Positions 28,967-37,100 of a stretch of 40,660 nt of DNA are shown here, piece by piece. Each line of letters opens with the position of its first letter. The stretch's first letter is position 1. This stretch comes from Rhodopseudomonas sp. AAP120 (GTDB lineage Bacteria; Pseudomonadota; Alphaproteobacteria; Rhizobiales; Xanthobacteraceae): contig NZ_LJIC01000154.1 in NCBI RefSeq assembly GCF_001295845.1, forward strand, positions 1 through 40,660. The letters are read 5' to 3'. Both the position numbers and the translations under genes were made by a program. The notes under the pieces were generated by a model. That model was not told the DNA's origin. It did no database searches and saw nothing but the letters and a program-made list of their open reading frames with translations.

Positions 28967-31711
28967 TCACCATTGATAACGGACGACACCCTTGCCGGCA
29001 TAGGATCGGGTGACGTCCGAGAATTCTCCCTCGAAGATCGCCGCTACCGAGAAGCCGCTGTGCCACTTGATTTCGGCGGAAGCGGAGGTCAACGCCGCGT
29101 CACGAGCCTGCTGCGCGCCGTTGACGATGAAGGACGCGCCCGGCACCGACTGGAAGGTCGCCGCCAGACTGCGATCGGTGTTGAACTCGTGCGCCCAGGC
29201 GAGGCGGCTGCGCAACGTCAGGATCGAATCGGCCAGCAGGTAGGCTTTGTCGGTGCGAACACCGAGTTCGCTGCGCGTGGACGTGACGTCCTTGCCGGCG
29301 TAGTTCAGCGCGAACACGCCCGGACCCGAGATCACCTGCTCGCTATACGCCGGCAGATCGAACACCGTGACCTGAACGCCCGCGTAAGGCGTCGCGCCCA
29401 CGCCCATCCAGGGCGTGACGTAGCGCGTCCCGGCTTCGAGCCGGCCGGTGAAGGCATTGACGTTGAACCGGGCCTGCAACTGATCGATCCCGGCGACGTT
29501 GCGGGTCGTCGTCACATCCTGCCACGCGTAGCTCATCGCCGCGGCCAGATAGCTCGCGCCGAAGCTGTGCCGCATGAAGCCGCCGAGCTGGAACATGTCG
29601 GACCGGCCGCTGCCGCTGTTGGCGACCGAGAAGTTGGTGCCGCCGCCCGACATCGCAAAGCCGGCGACCGTGCTGGGCGAAATCCGATAATCGAGTCCGA
29701 CCGCCGCGCCGTAGATCCGGCTGGTGGAGGTGTTGGTGCCCGCCGACCCATTCCCGTCGGTGGTCTGCGAGCCGCCAAATCCGGTCGCCCACACCGACCA
29801 TTGCGGCACTGGCGGAGCGGCCTTCATCGGTACGGCCTTGGCGAACATCGCATAGGCATCGCGCGGATCAGGCTGGCCGGCATACGACATCAAGCCACTG
29901 CCGCCAGATGCGCCCGCCTCGCTACGCCCCGCCGCGAACGGATCGATCATCGCTCCCATGAACAGGTTCATCGCATCGAAGGTGGTCTGCTGCGAGCCCG
30001 TCGCCGTCTCGCCGGCTGCCTGGGTCAGCCCCGCCGGCGTGAGACTACCCAGCACCACCGGAATCGGACGGCCGGCATTGAAGGCGCCGGTCAACGCGTT
30101 GGCGACGTTGAGCTGATTCTGGTTCAGCGGGGTGAACACCGGCCCGGACGGGGTCGGCGTGTAGTTCAGCGCGAGGTCGAGATAGACGTTGTTCGCGCCG
30201 TAGCTCAGGCTGGACGTGAAGTTGGCGGGCAGGTTGGTGTTGACCAGCGACGAAAACGTGCCGCTGACCGCTCCGGTCGAATTCAGGATGGTGTACTGCT
30301 TGGTCACGTAGCTGCCGGACGCGAACACCGCATTGACGGTCGCGCCGCCCAAGGTCGTGGCGCCGTTGACGGTCACGCGCCCCGATGACGCGGGCGAGAC
30401 TTCGACCATGTAGGTCGATGCGGCCGTGAAGGTCAGGTTTCCATTGAAAGCGAGCGAGTTCGTGCCGTTGACGGCAGTGAGCGTGCCGCCATTGATCAGC
30501 GTCTCGCCGACCCGGCCCGCGCCAGTCAGAACGCCGCCGGCATTCACCGTTGTCAGCGATGCGGACGAAAGATCGCCGTCGACGCGCGCGGTGCCGCCGA
30601 TCGTCCACGGATTCGTCGACGTCGCGGTCCCGGTGAGCGTCCAGTTGCCGCCGGCAGCCACGCCGTATTTGCCGAAGCCGATATAAGGCGCGGTCGTCCC
30701 GAGCGTCGATACGTCGAACGAACCGGCCGTCGCGCCGCCGAGGCGGAACGTATCAGCCGCCGAAAATGCAACGACGTTGCCGAGGACCGTGCCGCCGGAC
30801 TGCAGTTCGAAGACGTTGGTGCCGCCGGTGAAGGTGACGGCATTGGCCCGCGTCACGCCGTCTCCGCTCAGCCCGCCGGCGATGCTGCCGGTGGATCCGA
30901 GGATCACCGTCAGATTGCTGGCGCCGGTGAGGCCGACGCCGCCTGCTCCGTCCACGGCCGGAAAGAAACCGGTGCCTGCGGCACCGCCGTTGCCGCCCGT
31001 CACGGAGCCCAGAATGGTCACGTTGTAGGAGGGCGACGCGAGATAGAGACCCGTGCCGCCCGATCCGCCGTTGCCTGGATTGCCGATGGCGTTGCCGCCG
31101 GCACCGCCGGCGCCGGCGCTCACATTCGCCGAGAACGTCCCGCTTCCGCCGCCGCTGATCACCGCGCCATAGCCGCCGCCACCACCGCCGCCGCCATAGT
31201 AATCGCCGTCACCGCCCGCGCCGCCATTGCCGCCGGTCACCGCCGACGAAGGCGCAAGGCTGCCGACATAGCCATGAGCGCCACCGCCGCCGCCGCCACC
31301 GCCGCTCGTGGCGCCGGCTCCCGACGCGCTTGCTCCCGCCGAGCCATCGGCTCCAGCCGTTGCGCCGCCAGCACCGCCCGGGAAGACGCCGCCTCCCATC
31401 GAGGTTCCCTGACCGCCGCTGCCGCCGATGGTGCCGGAGCCACCGCCGCCGCCGCCGCCACCACCGCTGCTATTGCTGCCCGCGGTGCCCGCGCCGCTGA
31501 CGGAGTCGCCGCCACCGGCGATACCAGACCCGCTGGCGCCACCGGCCGCGAAGGCCGGCTCCAGCGCAGACGATGTCGCGATCGCGAAGGCAACAACGCC
31601 CGCAAGTCCGCTCAGCGCCGTGGTGCGCTTCAGGCGGGACGTCGAGGAGCGCAGCCGTCCAGCGGCTCCGACGTGTCGCGGACCTGCCCCGGGGCGTTCG
31701 TAAACTTGCAT
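28967..31711 (-). CDS. Autotransporter with Gly-rich passenger
   Basis: A 914-residue type V secretion protein. A long extended signal region (residues 1-55, basic N-part, then ALSGLAGVVAFAIATSSALEPAFA) leads into a glycine-rich passenger (about 57-290) with runs of up to ten glycines, recalling PE_PGRS-like low complexity. A beta-helix-like region follows (290-560; repeated strands such as GNLTFTAASTYMVEVSP). The C-terminal 250 residues form an autotransporter beta-barrel (WSVWATGFGGSQTTDGNGS... ending VVRYQW with a terminal Trp). ATG 31711 follows AGGCAGGGA. It lies below an AraC-family gene that may control it. The passenger's target is unknown; adhesion or aggregation is a common role. 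Confidence 0.9.
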   Translation of the reverse strand: MQVYERPGAGPRHVGAAGRLRSSTSRLKRTTALSGLAGVVAFAIATSSALEPAFAAGGASGSGIAGGGDSVSGAGTAGSNSSGGGGGGGGGSGTIGGSGGQGTSMGGGVFPGGAGGATAGADGSAGASASGAGATSGGGGGGGGAHGYVGSLAPSSAVTGGNGGAGGDGDYYGGGGGGGGYGAVISGGGSGTFSANVSAGAGGAGGNAIGNPGNGGSGGTGLYLASPSYNVTILGSVTGGNGGAAGTGFFPAVDGAGGVGLTGASNLTVILGSTGSIAGGLSGDGVTRANAVTFTGGTNVFELQSGGTVLGNVVAFSAADTFRLGGATAGSFDVSTLGTTAPYIGFGKYGVAAGGNWTLTGTATSTNPWTIGGTARVDGDLSSASLTTVNAGGVLTGAGRVGETLINGGTLTAVNGTNSLAFNGNLTFTAASTYMVEVSPASSGRVTVNGATTLGGATVNAVFASGSYVTKQYTILNSTGAVSGTFSSLVNTNLPANFTSSLSYGANNVYLDLALNYTPTPSGPVFTPLNQNQLNVANALTGAFNAGRPIPVVLGSLTPAGLTQAAGETATGSQQTTFDAMNLFMGAMIDPFAAGRSEAGASGGSGLMSYAGQPDPRDAYAMFAKAVPMKAAPPVPQWSVWATGFGGSQTTDGNGSAGTNTSTSRIYGAAVGLDYRISPSTVAGFAMSGGGTNFSVANSGSGRSDMFQLGGFMRHSFGASYLAAAMSYAWQDVTTTRNVAGIDQLQARFNVNAFTGRLEAGTRYVTPWMGVGATPYAGVQVTVFDLPAYSEQVISGPGVFALNYAGKDVTSTRSELGVRTDKAYLLADSILTLRSRLAWAHEFNTDRSLAATFQSVPGASFIVNGAQQARDAALTSASAEIKWHSGFSVAAIFEGEFSDVTRSYAGKGVVRYQW

Positions 31712-31750
31712 TCCCTGCCTCTGCGATTCGCCGAATCCGGCTGCGCGTGA

Positions 31751-31767
31751 ACCTTTCCGGGAAAGGT
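31751..31767. promoter_or_regulatory. 17-bp palindrome upstream of autotransporter
   Basis: ACCTTTCC (31751-31758) and GGAAAGGT (31760-31767) are perfect arms around a single G, centred about 48 nt upstream of the autotransporter ATG. It may be an operator or a leader hairpin. The 192-nt gap that contains it must carry the autotransporter promoter. Confidence 0.45.
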
Positions 31768-31903
31768 GCACGGGCCGGACAGGGCGAAAACCGCGCGCAC
31801 GAAATACGTATTCGGATTGCGAACGGGGCCTTCAACAAAACAGGGGTGTGTTGGATTTGTATCACGCAACCAGCGCGGGCTTACAACCAGTGAGGGAGTT
31901 CGC

Positions 31904-32902
31904 TTACTTGGTTCGCCTGCGTTCCATCGTGACGGACGGCAGTTCGCCGAATCTCCGGCGATATCTCTGGGCGAAATCGCCGAGGTTGCTGAAATAGGCG
32001 GAGGCGATGGCCGAGACGCGGGAGCCGGGAGGCGCTCCCTGAATGAGTGCGCGCACCTGTTCCAGCCGCTGATCGTTGACCCATTGCATCGGCGAGCAGC
32101 CGAAGCGTTCGCGGAAAGCGTATTGCAGCACGCGCGACGACAGCCCGCTGATCGGCTCCAGATCGCTCAGCGTGAGTTTCTGGTCGAGATTGGCCAGGAT
32201 GTAATCGCAAACGTCGTCGATCTGATAGCGACGAGGAGGCTTCGGCCGGACCGGATCGCCCAGGAACATCTCCGGCTGCAGCAGCATCACCAGCAGGCGG
32301 TGGAGCGCGTCGTCGAGCCCGCTTCGATCGAGCATCTGCGGCGCAGCGCTGCACTGGTCGATCGCGAACAGAAGATGGGTGAACGCGGTGCTGAACCGCA
32401 CGTTGCCCCAGACGAGCTGTAGCTCGCGCGGCGTGGACAGATCGAGTCGCGCCGGGCCACCCGGATCGCGGTCGAGCATCCGGGCCGCGAGATTTTCGAG
32501 CAGATCGGGCAGCACCGGAATCCCCACCGCGGAGCGGCTACTGAAGACGCCGGATGTATCGGCGGCCGGAAGGAAGGCCGCGCAGGCATCCGCCCGCCAC
32601 GTCAGTTGCCGCTTGTCCTGCGTGATCAGCGCGTCGCCCTTCAGCGGCAGCATCACGATCGAATGGGCGGGGTCGATCGATGTGAATTCGACCGCCGTGC
32701 AGGCATTCGCCACGATCGTCGAGGTACCGACCTGCTTGATCAGCGAGACGCTGCGAAATTCCGCATCGCGGGTCGGCAGTCGATAGCTGGTCTTCGACCG
32801 GCCGTTCGACAGGCGTTCCGACATCACTTCGATATCCAGATCCTCGACCGCGTTGGCGATGCGAAACGGCAGATGCGGCAGCGGGATTCTGGAACGTGAC
32901 AT
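31904..32902 (-). CDS. AraC-family transcriptional regulator
   Basis: A 332-residue regulator. The N-terminal two-thirds resemble an AraC-binding-like domain (SVSLIKQVGTSTIVANACTAVEFTSIDPAHSIVMLPLKG). The C-terminal ~100 residues (YQIDDVCDYILANLDQKLTLSDLEPISGLSSRVLQYAFRERFGCSPMQWVNDQRLEQVRALIQG) form the two helix-turn-helix units of the AraC/XylS class. It probably activates a neighbouring gene; the autotransporter lies 192 nt downstream in the same direction and is the obvious candidate. The effector is unknown. The start ATG 32902 has only a weak ribosome-binding site, so the N-terminus is less certain. Confidence 0.9.
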   Translation of the reverse strand: MSRSRIPLPHLPFRIANAVEDLDIEVMSERLSNGRSKTSYRLPTRDAEFRSVSLIKQVGTSTIVANACTAVEFTSIDPAHSIVMLPLKGDALITQDKRQLTWRADACAAFLPAADTSGVFSSRSAVGIPVLPDLLENLAARMLDRDPGGPARLDLSTPRELQLVWGNVRFSTAFTHLLFAIDQCSAAPQMLDRSGLDDALHRLLVMLLQPEMFLGDPVRPKPPRRYQIDDVCDYILANLDQKLTLSDLEPISGLSSRVLQYAFRERFGCSPMQWVNDQRLEQVRALIQGAPPGSRVSAIASAYFSNLGDFAQRYRRRFGELPSVTMERRRTK

Positions 32903-33162
32903 CGGCCTCTTGCTTCATGCAAGTTGAGCGCGGGCCTCGATCGAGGCCTTCGCGGAAGTTCCTGCGTCGTCGGCGAACGCGTACGCAGCAACTATCTCGC
33001 CGAGGTCAGTCTGTGTTCGATCTTCTGATTAGATCAGCTCGACGAACGATCGCAAGAGCGGCGTCATGCCGCGAAGCGCAACTGAGTCATGATGAATGAT
33101 AACAGCCGCCAGTTCGCAGCCGGGGATTGCACCGAGCGGCCAGCGCAACAGAGTGCAGGCGA

Positions 33163-34110
33163 TTACATCGGCCGATAGGCGCGCACGTCCGCCGGGACGG
33201 TGACGCCGAGCTTGATCTGCCCGACCGAGCGGATGATGTCGTCGCCGAGCAGTTGCGCGAAGCAGGCGTAGCCCCAGTCGTTCATGTGCAGCCCGTCGGC
33301 GGTGACGAAGCTGTCGAACGGCAGCGCCTGGCGCTCGTGCCAGTCCTTCATCACCTCGAAGCGCGGGAAGATGCCGACGCGGCGCAGCTCGGCGAGCCGG
33401 CCGAGCGCAGCGATCATCTTGCCGGCACTCTCGCCGCGCTCGTTGACGCGCGGCACGTATTGCGGATCGACCAGCACGATGTCGGAGCCGGCGGACTGGA
33501 TCGCCGAGATGCCCTCCTCGACCAGCTTGCCGGTCTCGGCCGGATCGAGGTTGCGCAGGATCGCGTTGGTGCCGACCTGCCAGATCACCAGGTCCGGCTT
33601 GGCGTCGAGCACGGTGCTCTTCAGCCGCGCCATCATCTCGGGCGCGTCCTCGCCGCCCTTGCCACTGTTGATCACCGTGATGTCCGCGGTCGGATATTGC
33701 CGGCGCAGGCGCTGTGCGAGACGGTTGGGATAGTTGTAGGCGGGCGAGGTCGAGCCGTAGCCCTGGGTCGAGGACGAGCCGAACGCCACGATGACGACCG
33801 GCTCGCCATCGGCCAGCTTGCGCGCCACGTGCGGCAGCGAGCCCATCGACTTGCTGCCGCCCTTCGGCGGCAGGCAGGGCACGCGGGTGAGGATGTCGCC
33901 GGCCTGCTTGGCGGCCTGCTTGACCTTGTCGATCGCCTGCCCGGCGAGCCCCTTTTGGGCCGGCGGAGCCGCCGGAGCCGTGTCTTCGGCGCGGGCCGGC
34001 GCGGGTTCGGTATGCGCGGTCTGCGCGAAGGCACCGGATATCAGCACGCCGAACGCCATCGCCGCCCAGATGCCCAGGGCGGCGGACTTTGCGCCAACTC
34101 GTCTCCTCAT
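33163..34110 (-). CDS. SGNH/GDSL-family hydrolase, exported (copy 1)
   Basis: A 315-residue exported esterase- or acyltransferase-like protein. It has an N-terminal signal peptide (residues 1-29, ending AFA), then a Pro/Ala-rich linker. The SGNH blocks are: I, VVIVAFGSSSTQGYGS with the serine cluster; III, LVIWQVGTNAI with the conserved Asn; V, DGLHMNDWGYA with the Asp-His dyad. The GDS motif is altered to GSS. It lies 1 nt downstream of a paralogous SGNH gene and in the same operon as an OpgC-like acyltransferase. A periplasmic role in acylating or deacylating a glucan is a reasonable inference. Confidence 0.87.
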   Translation of the reverse strand: MRRRVGAKSAALGIWAAMAFGVLISGAFAQTAHTEPAPARAEDTAPAAPPAQKGLAGQAIDKVKQAAKQAGDILTRVPCLPPKGGSKSMGSLPHVARKLADGEPVVIVAFGSSSTQGYGSTSPAYNYPNRLAQRLRRQYPTADITVINSGKGGEDAPEMMARLKSTVLDAKPDLVIWQVGTNAILRNLDPAETGKLVEEGISAIQSAGSDIVLVDPQYVPRVNERGESAGKMIAALGRLAELRRVGIFPRFEVMKDWHERQALPFDSFVTADGLHMNDWGYACFAQLLGDDIIRSVGQIKLGVTVPADVRAYRPM

Positions 34111-34111
34111 C

Positions 34112-34927
34112 TCAACGCAGCGTCCTCAGCTCCGACGGATTGATATGCGTCGCGTCGAGCACGAACGTCGACAGCGCACGCGCCAGGCACCCGTGAACCC
34201 GCATCGCGAGGTCGATTCCCGGCGCCGGGCTGAACAGGTCGAATTCGCCGGTCTCGTTCCAGTGCCGCATCAGGGCGAAGCGGTCGAACAGCGGCACGTC
34301 GTGCTCCTGCGCCACCACCCGCATATTGTCCAAATACGGCGTGGGGTTGATCATGGTCTCGGTGCGGGGACTGTATTGCAGATTCATGAGAATAACGTCG
34401 GCGCCGGCCTTCTGCGACGCCTCGATGCCCTCGCCGAGCGCGCTGCGGAAGTCGTCCGGGTCGATCGAGCGGATCGCGTCGTAGGTTCCGGTCTGCCAGA
34501 TCACCAGGGAAGGTTTGCGCTCGGTCACGAGCTGGCTGATCCCGGAAGCGACCTCGGCGGCGGTCCGCTTCATCCGCATTTCCAGGGTGACGTTCACGTT
34601 GACGCCAGGCAGCTTGTCGCGCAGCAGCGCCTGCAGCCGCGCCGGATAGCCGGTGTTTTCCGCCGCGCTGATGGTCGAGGAGCGGCTGCCGATCACCAGG
34701 ATGTCGAGCTTGCGGTCGTTCTTGAGAGAGGCCACCACCCGGTTCAGGGTCAGGTCGGTCGCCAGCATATAGGCCGGGGCTTCGCAGCCGACCGACGCCA
34801 CCTCCGGCGCCGCCATGGCGGGCCGCACGGACAGCAGCGCCAAGCCCAGGACGCCGGCCAACGCGCCGATCATCGGGCCCGTCAGGACACGCATCTCTCT
34901 CCAGCTGGCCATCCTGCCGGCCATCAT
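34112..34927 (-). CDS. SGNH-family protein, exported (copy 2)
   Basis: A 271-residue paralogue of the gene that follows it. Residues 12-39 form a signal segment (VLTGPMIGALAGVLGLALLS) ending AMA. Block I reads LDILVIGSRSSTIS, with one extra residue relative to copy 1; block III is LVIWQTGTYDAI, where Tyr replaces the usual Asn; block V is DATHINPSE. The alignment LVIWQxGT...GIxxxQxAGxDxxLxxxQYxPR between the two is clear. The ATG overlaps the opgC stop codon by ATGA, so it is translationally coupled. The altered oxyanion residue could mean reduced hydrolase activity or a transfer or binding role. ATG 34894 would also give a complete signal peptide. Confidence 0.85.
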   Translation of the reverse strand: MMAGRMASWREMRVLTGPMIGALAGVLGLALLSVRPAMAAPEVASVGCEAPAYMLATDLTLNRVVASLKNDRKLDILVIGSRSSTISAAENTGYPARLQALLRDKLPGVNVNVTLEMRMKRTAAEVASGISQLVTERKPSLVIWQTGTYDAIRSIDPDDFRSALGEGIEASQKAGADVILMNLQYSPRTETMINPTPYLDNMRVVAQEHDVPLFDRFALMRHWNETGEFDLFSPAPGIDLAMRVHGCLARALSTFVLDATHINPSELRTLR

Positions 34928-36192
34928 GCATCGCCTCCCGCGAGGTCGGCGTCGGGGCTCCCCTTGGGGGTTCCGCCCTTGGCCACCTCGTTCTTGTACC
35001 ACGAAAAAAGCCACGCCGCGGCCGACATGATAACGATACCCGTTAGGCTGACGAAGAAATGCATAACGGGCCCACCCGAGACCTCCGCCAGCACGAAGTA
35101 GCCTGCGAAAGCAAGGAAGATGCCGATGCAGAAGATCTCGAGCGAGTGCTGACCGCACAGGATCAACGGCCGCAACCAGGGCGAGTTCAGGCCGCGCCAG
35201 TCGCGGTGCAGGAAGCGCACGGTGATGGCCGCCAGCGCCAGGAAATGCGCGAACCGCAGCACGTCGAGGTTCGGCTTGTCGATCGGGTACATCCACTGCT
35301 CCAGCCATTTTGGCAGGATGTGGAACAGCTGCGGCATGTGCCAGGTGAGCGTGACGAAGAACGCCGCCAGCAGATAGGCGACCGACACCCACAGGGTGAT
35401 GGGCGAGGCAAGCACACGCGCAAGTCGCTGCGCTCCGCCCATCGCGCACCAGACGCCGAACACAAACAGCAGCTGCCATGCGTAAGGATTGAACGCCCAT
35501 ACGCCGCTTGGATAGGCAGTGAGATGCAGATCGAACTGCCAGGTCGCGGCATACAGCGCCGTGGCCAGCGCCAATGCGATGTCGGGTGAGCGACGGGTGA
35601 TCCAGAGGATCGCCGGCAGGAAGAACATCAGCACGATGTACAGCGGCAGCACGTCCATATTGACCGGACGAAACCGCAGCAGCAGCGCCTGGACGATGGT
35701 GACGTCGGGCTGCTTCAGGAAATCCAGAATGCCCATTTCCTCGGTGTAGAGCGGGTTCTGGAAACTGGTGGCGACGTAGGAGATCTCGGCCAGGAAGATC
35801 GTGAACAGGAACACGTGGGCGACGTAGATCTGCCAGACCCGCTTCATGATCCGCGCCGACGCCACCACGAAGCCTTGGTCGCGCATCGCCCGGCCGTACA
35901 CGAAGGCCGCGGTGTAGCCGGAGATGAAGATGAATATCTCGGTGGCGTCGGAGAAGCCGTAATTGCGGATGGTCAGCCAGGTCAGCACGTTCGCCGGCAG
36001 ATGATCGATGAAGATCAGCCACAGCGCCAGGCCGCGGAACAGGTCGAGCCGCAGTTCCCGCTTCGGCACCGTCTTGCGGATCGCCGGCTTCGGTGGAGGA
36101 GCCGGCGGCGGCGCGGCGTCCGTCGGCGGGGAAATCTCCGCGAGCGGCGTTGCAGCAACCGGTTCGGCGACGGTGGAGGCGACGGGAGTCAT
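34924..36192 (-). CDS. opgC: OpgC-like membrane acyltransferase
   Basis: A 422-residue inner-membrane acyltransferase of the OpgC/acyltransferase-3 type, which adds succinyl or other acyl groups to osmoregulated periplasmic glucans. A Pro/Ala-rich cytoplasmic leader (residues 1-40) precedes about ten membrane helices. ELRLDLFRGLALWLIFIDHLP contains the conserved Arg and His region of this family, followed by GFSDATEIFIFISGYTAAFVYG and the later FNPYAWQLLFVFGVWCAMG. ATG 36192 follows GGAG. Two SGNH genes overlap or abut its end and form its operon. No opgG or opgH is in the window, so the glucan backbone is made elsewhere. The exact acyl group is unknown. Confidence 0.9.
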   Translation of the reverse strand: MTPVASTVAEPVAATPLAEISPPTDAAPPPAPPPKPAIRKTVPKRELRLDLFRGLALWLIFIDHLPANVLTWLTIRNYGFSDATEIFIFISGYTAAFVYGRAMRDQGFVVASARIMKRVWQIYVAHVFLFTIFLAEISYVATSFQNPLYTEEMGILDFLKQPDVTIVQALLLRFRPVNMDVLPLYIVLMFFLPAILWITRRSPDIALALATALYAATWQFDLHLTAYPSGVWAFNPYAWQLLFVFGVWCAMGGAQRLARVLASPITLWVSVAYLLAAFFVTLTWHMPQLFHILPKWLEQWMYPIDKPNLDVLRFAHFLALAAITVRFLHRDWRGLNSPWLRPLILCGQHSLEIFCIGIFLAFAGYFVLAEVSGGPVMHFFVSLTGIVIMSAAAWLFSWYKNEVAKGGTPKGSPDADLAGGDA

Positions 36193-36500
36193 GGGGCTCC
36201 GGACGGGCGCAGCATCGCGCCGTGACGCTGATATACCAGCCTGCTTCGGCACAGGCGAGATGTTGCGAAGCGCCGCACCTCACAGCCGAACGGCGACGGC
36301 AGCGACCGCAGGACGGCGCGCCCCGCACCATGCCCGGTTTCGTGCAGACCGTCGGTGCGACCCGGCGTCGCCGCGGAACTACGCCGCAACTATGTTGAAA
36401 CCGCGGCCCGTCGCGCGCCGTAGACTGAAAATCGTTCCGAGCGGCTGGTTTCGAAATGGGAATTTGCGATATGATTGCGACGCAAGCTGGAACAACGTCC
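36193..36500. promoter_or_regulatory. Divergent promoter region, opgC and apaG
   Basis: A 308-nt gap between leftward opgC and rightward apaG, expected to hold both promoters. I see no hairpin, repeat or convincing gene. A short frame opens at 36456 in the apaG reading frame ([12 protein letters not shown]) but I judge it to be an overextended apaG start. Confidence 0.4.
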
Positions 36501-36893
36501 ATGTACCGCGCCATAACCCGCCAGATCGAGGTGACCGTCGAGCCGAACTACCTGCCGGAACGGTCGTCCGCCGAGAACCGACAGTTCTTCTGGTCCTACA
36601 CCGTCGTCATCACCAATGCGGGCGACGAGACCGTGCAGCTCCGCACCCGGCATTGGGTGATCACCGACGCCTCCGGCCGCACCCAGGAGGTGCGCGGCGA
36701 GGGCGTGGTCGGCGAACAGCCGGTGCTCGCGCCCGGCGAACGCTTCGAATACACCAGCGGCGTCCCCCTCCCCACCGCCTCCGGCTTCATGGCCGGCCGC
36801 TACCAGATGGAAAGCGAAACCGGCGAACGGTTCGAAATCGACGTGCCGGCGTTCTCGCTGGACAGCCCGGAGGGCAAGCGGACGTTGAATTGA
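36501..36893 (+). CDS. apaG: ApaG protein
   Basis: A 130-residue small beta-sandwich protein of the ApaG/DUF525 family. It shows the expected landmarks: [37 protein letters not shown], then [44 protein letters not shown] and [27 protein letters not shown]. The family is widespread, with structural similarity to fibronectin-III-like and F-box-associated domains; its biochemical role is unsettled. ATG 36501 matches the usual family length; an upstream in-frame ATG at 36456 is less likely. It is flanked downstream by a repeat element. Confidence 0.95.
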   Translation: MYRAITRQIEVTVEPNYLPERSSAENRQFFWSYTVVITNAGDETVQLRTRHWVITDASGRTQEVRGEGVVGEQPVLAPGERFEYTSGVPLPTASGFMAGRYQMESETGERFEIDVPAFSLDSPEGKRTLN

Positions 36894-36914
36894 GGGGGCA
36901 CACGCGGATGTCTG

Positions 36915-37081
36915 CGTGCCCCGGACGCTGCGCAGCGCGCCGAAGGCGTGGTGCGCTGGAGATCCGGGGCCCCGGTTGGGATCGACGAAGCAGCTTCGAG
37001 ATATGTCGTATCGGGCGGAGTCACCGGGGTCCCGGATCTGCGAAGCAGCACTGCGTGCTGCATCGCGTCCGGGACACGGGG
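36915..37081. repeat. Inverted pair of about 58-bp repeats
   Basis: Two related copies in opposite orientation, 36915-36973 and 37026-37081. Reading the second in reverse complement, both start CGTG[CT]CCCGGACGC and end AGATCCGGG[GA]CCCC, with diverged middles that each fold into a hairpin. The pair lies between apaG and the convergent hslO gene. It resembles a BIME-like repeat unit I recall as frequent in Bradyrhizobium/Rhodopseudomonas gaps. Confidence 0.75.
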
Positions 37082-37100
37082 GCTGATGGCGAGGAGCGAA

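Noticed and set aside
28973..30388. 471-residue plus-strand frame
   Set aside because: Antisense to the autotransporter beta-barrel, with no independent start signal.
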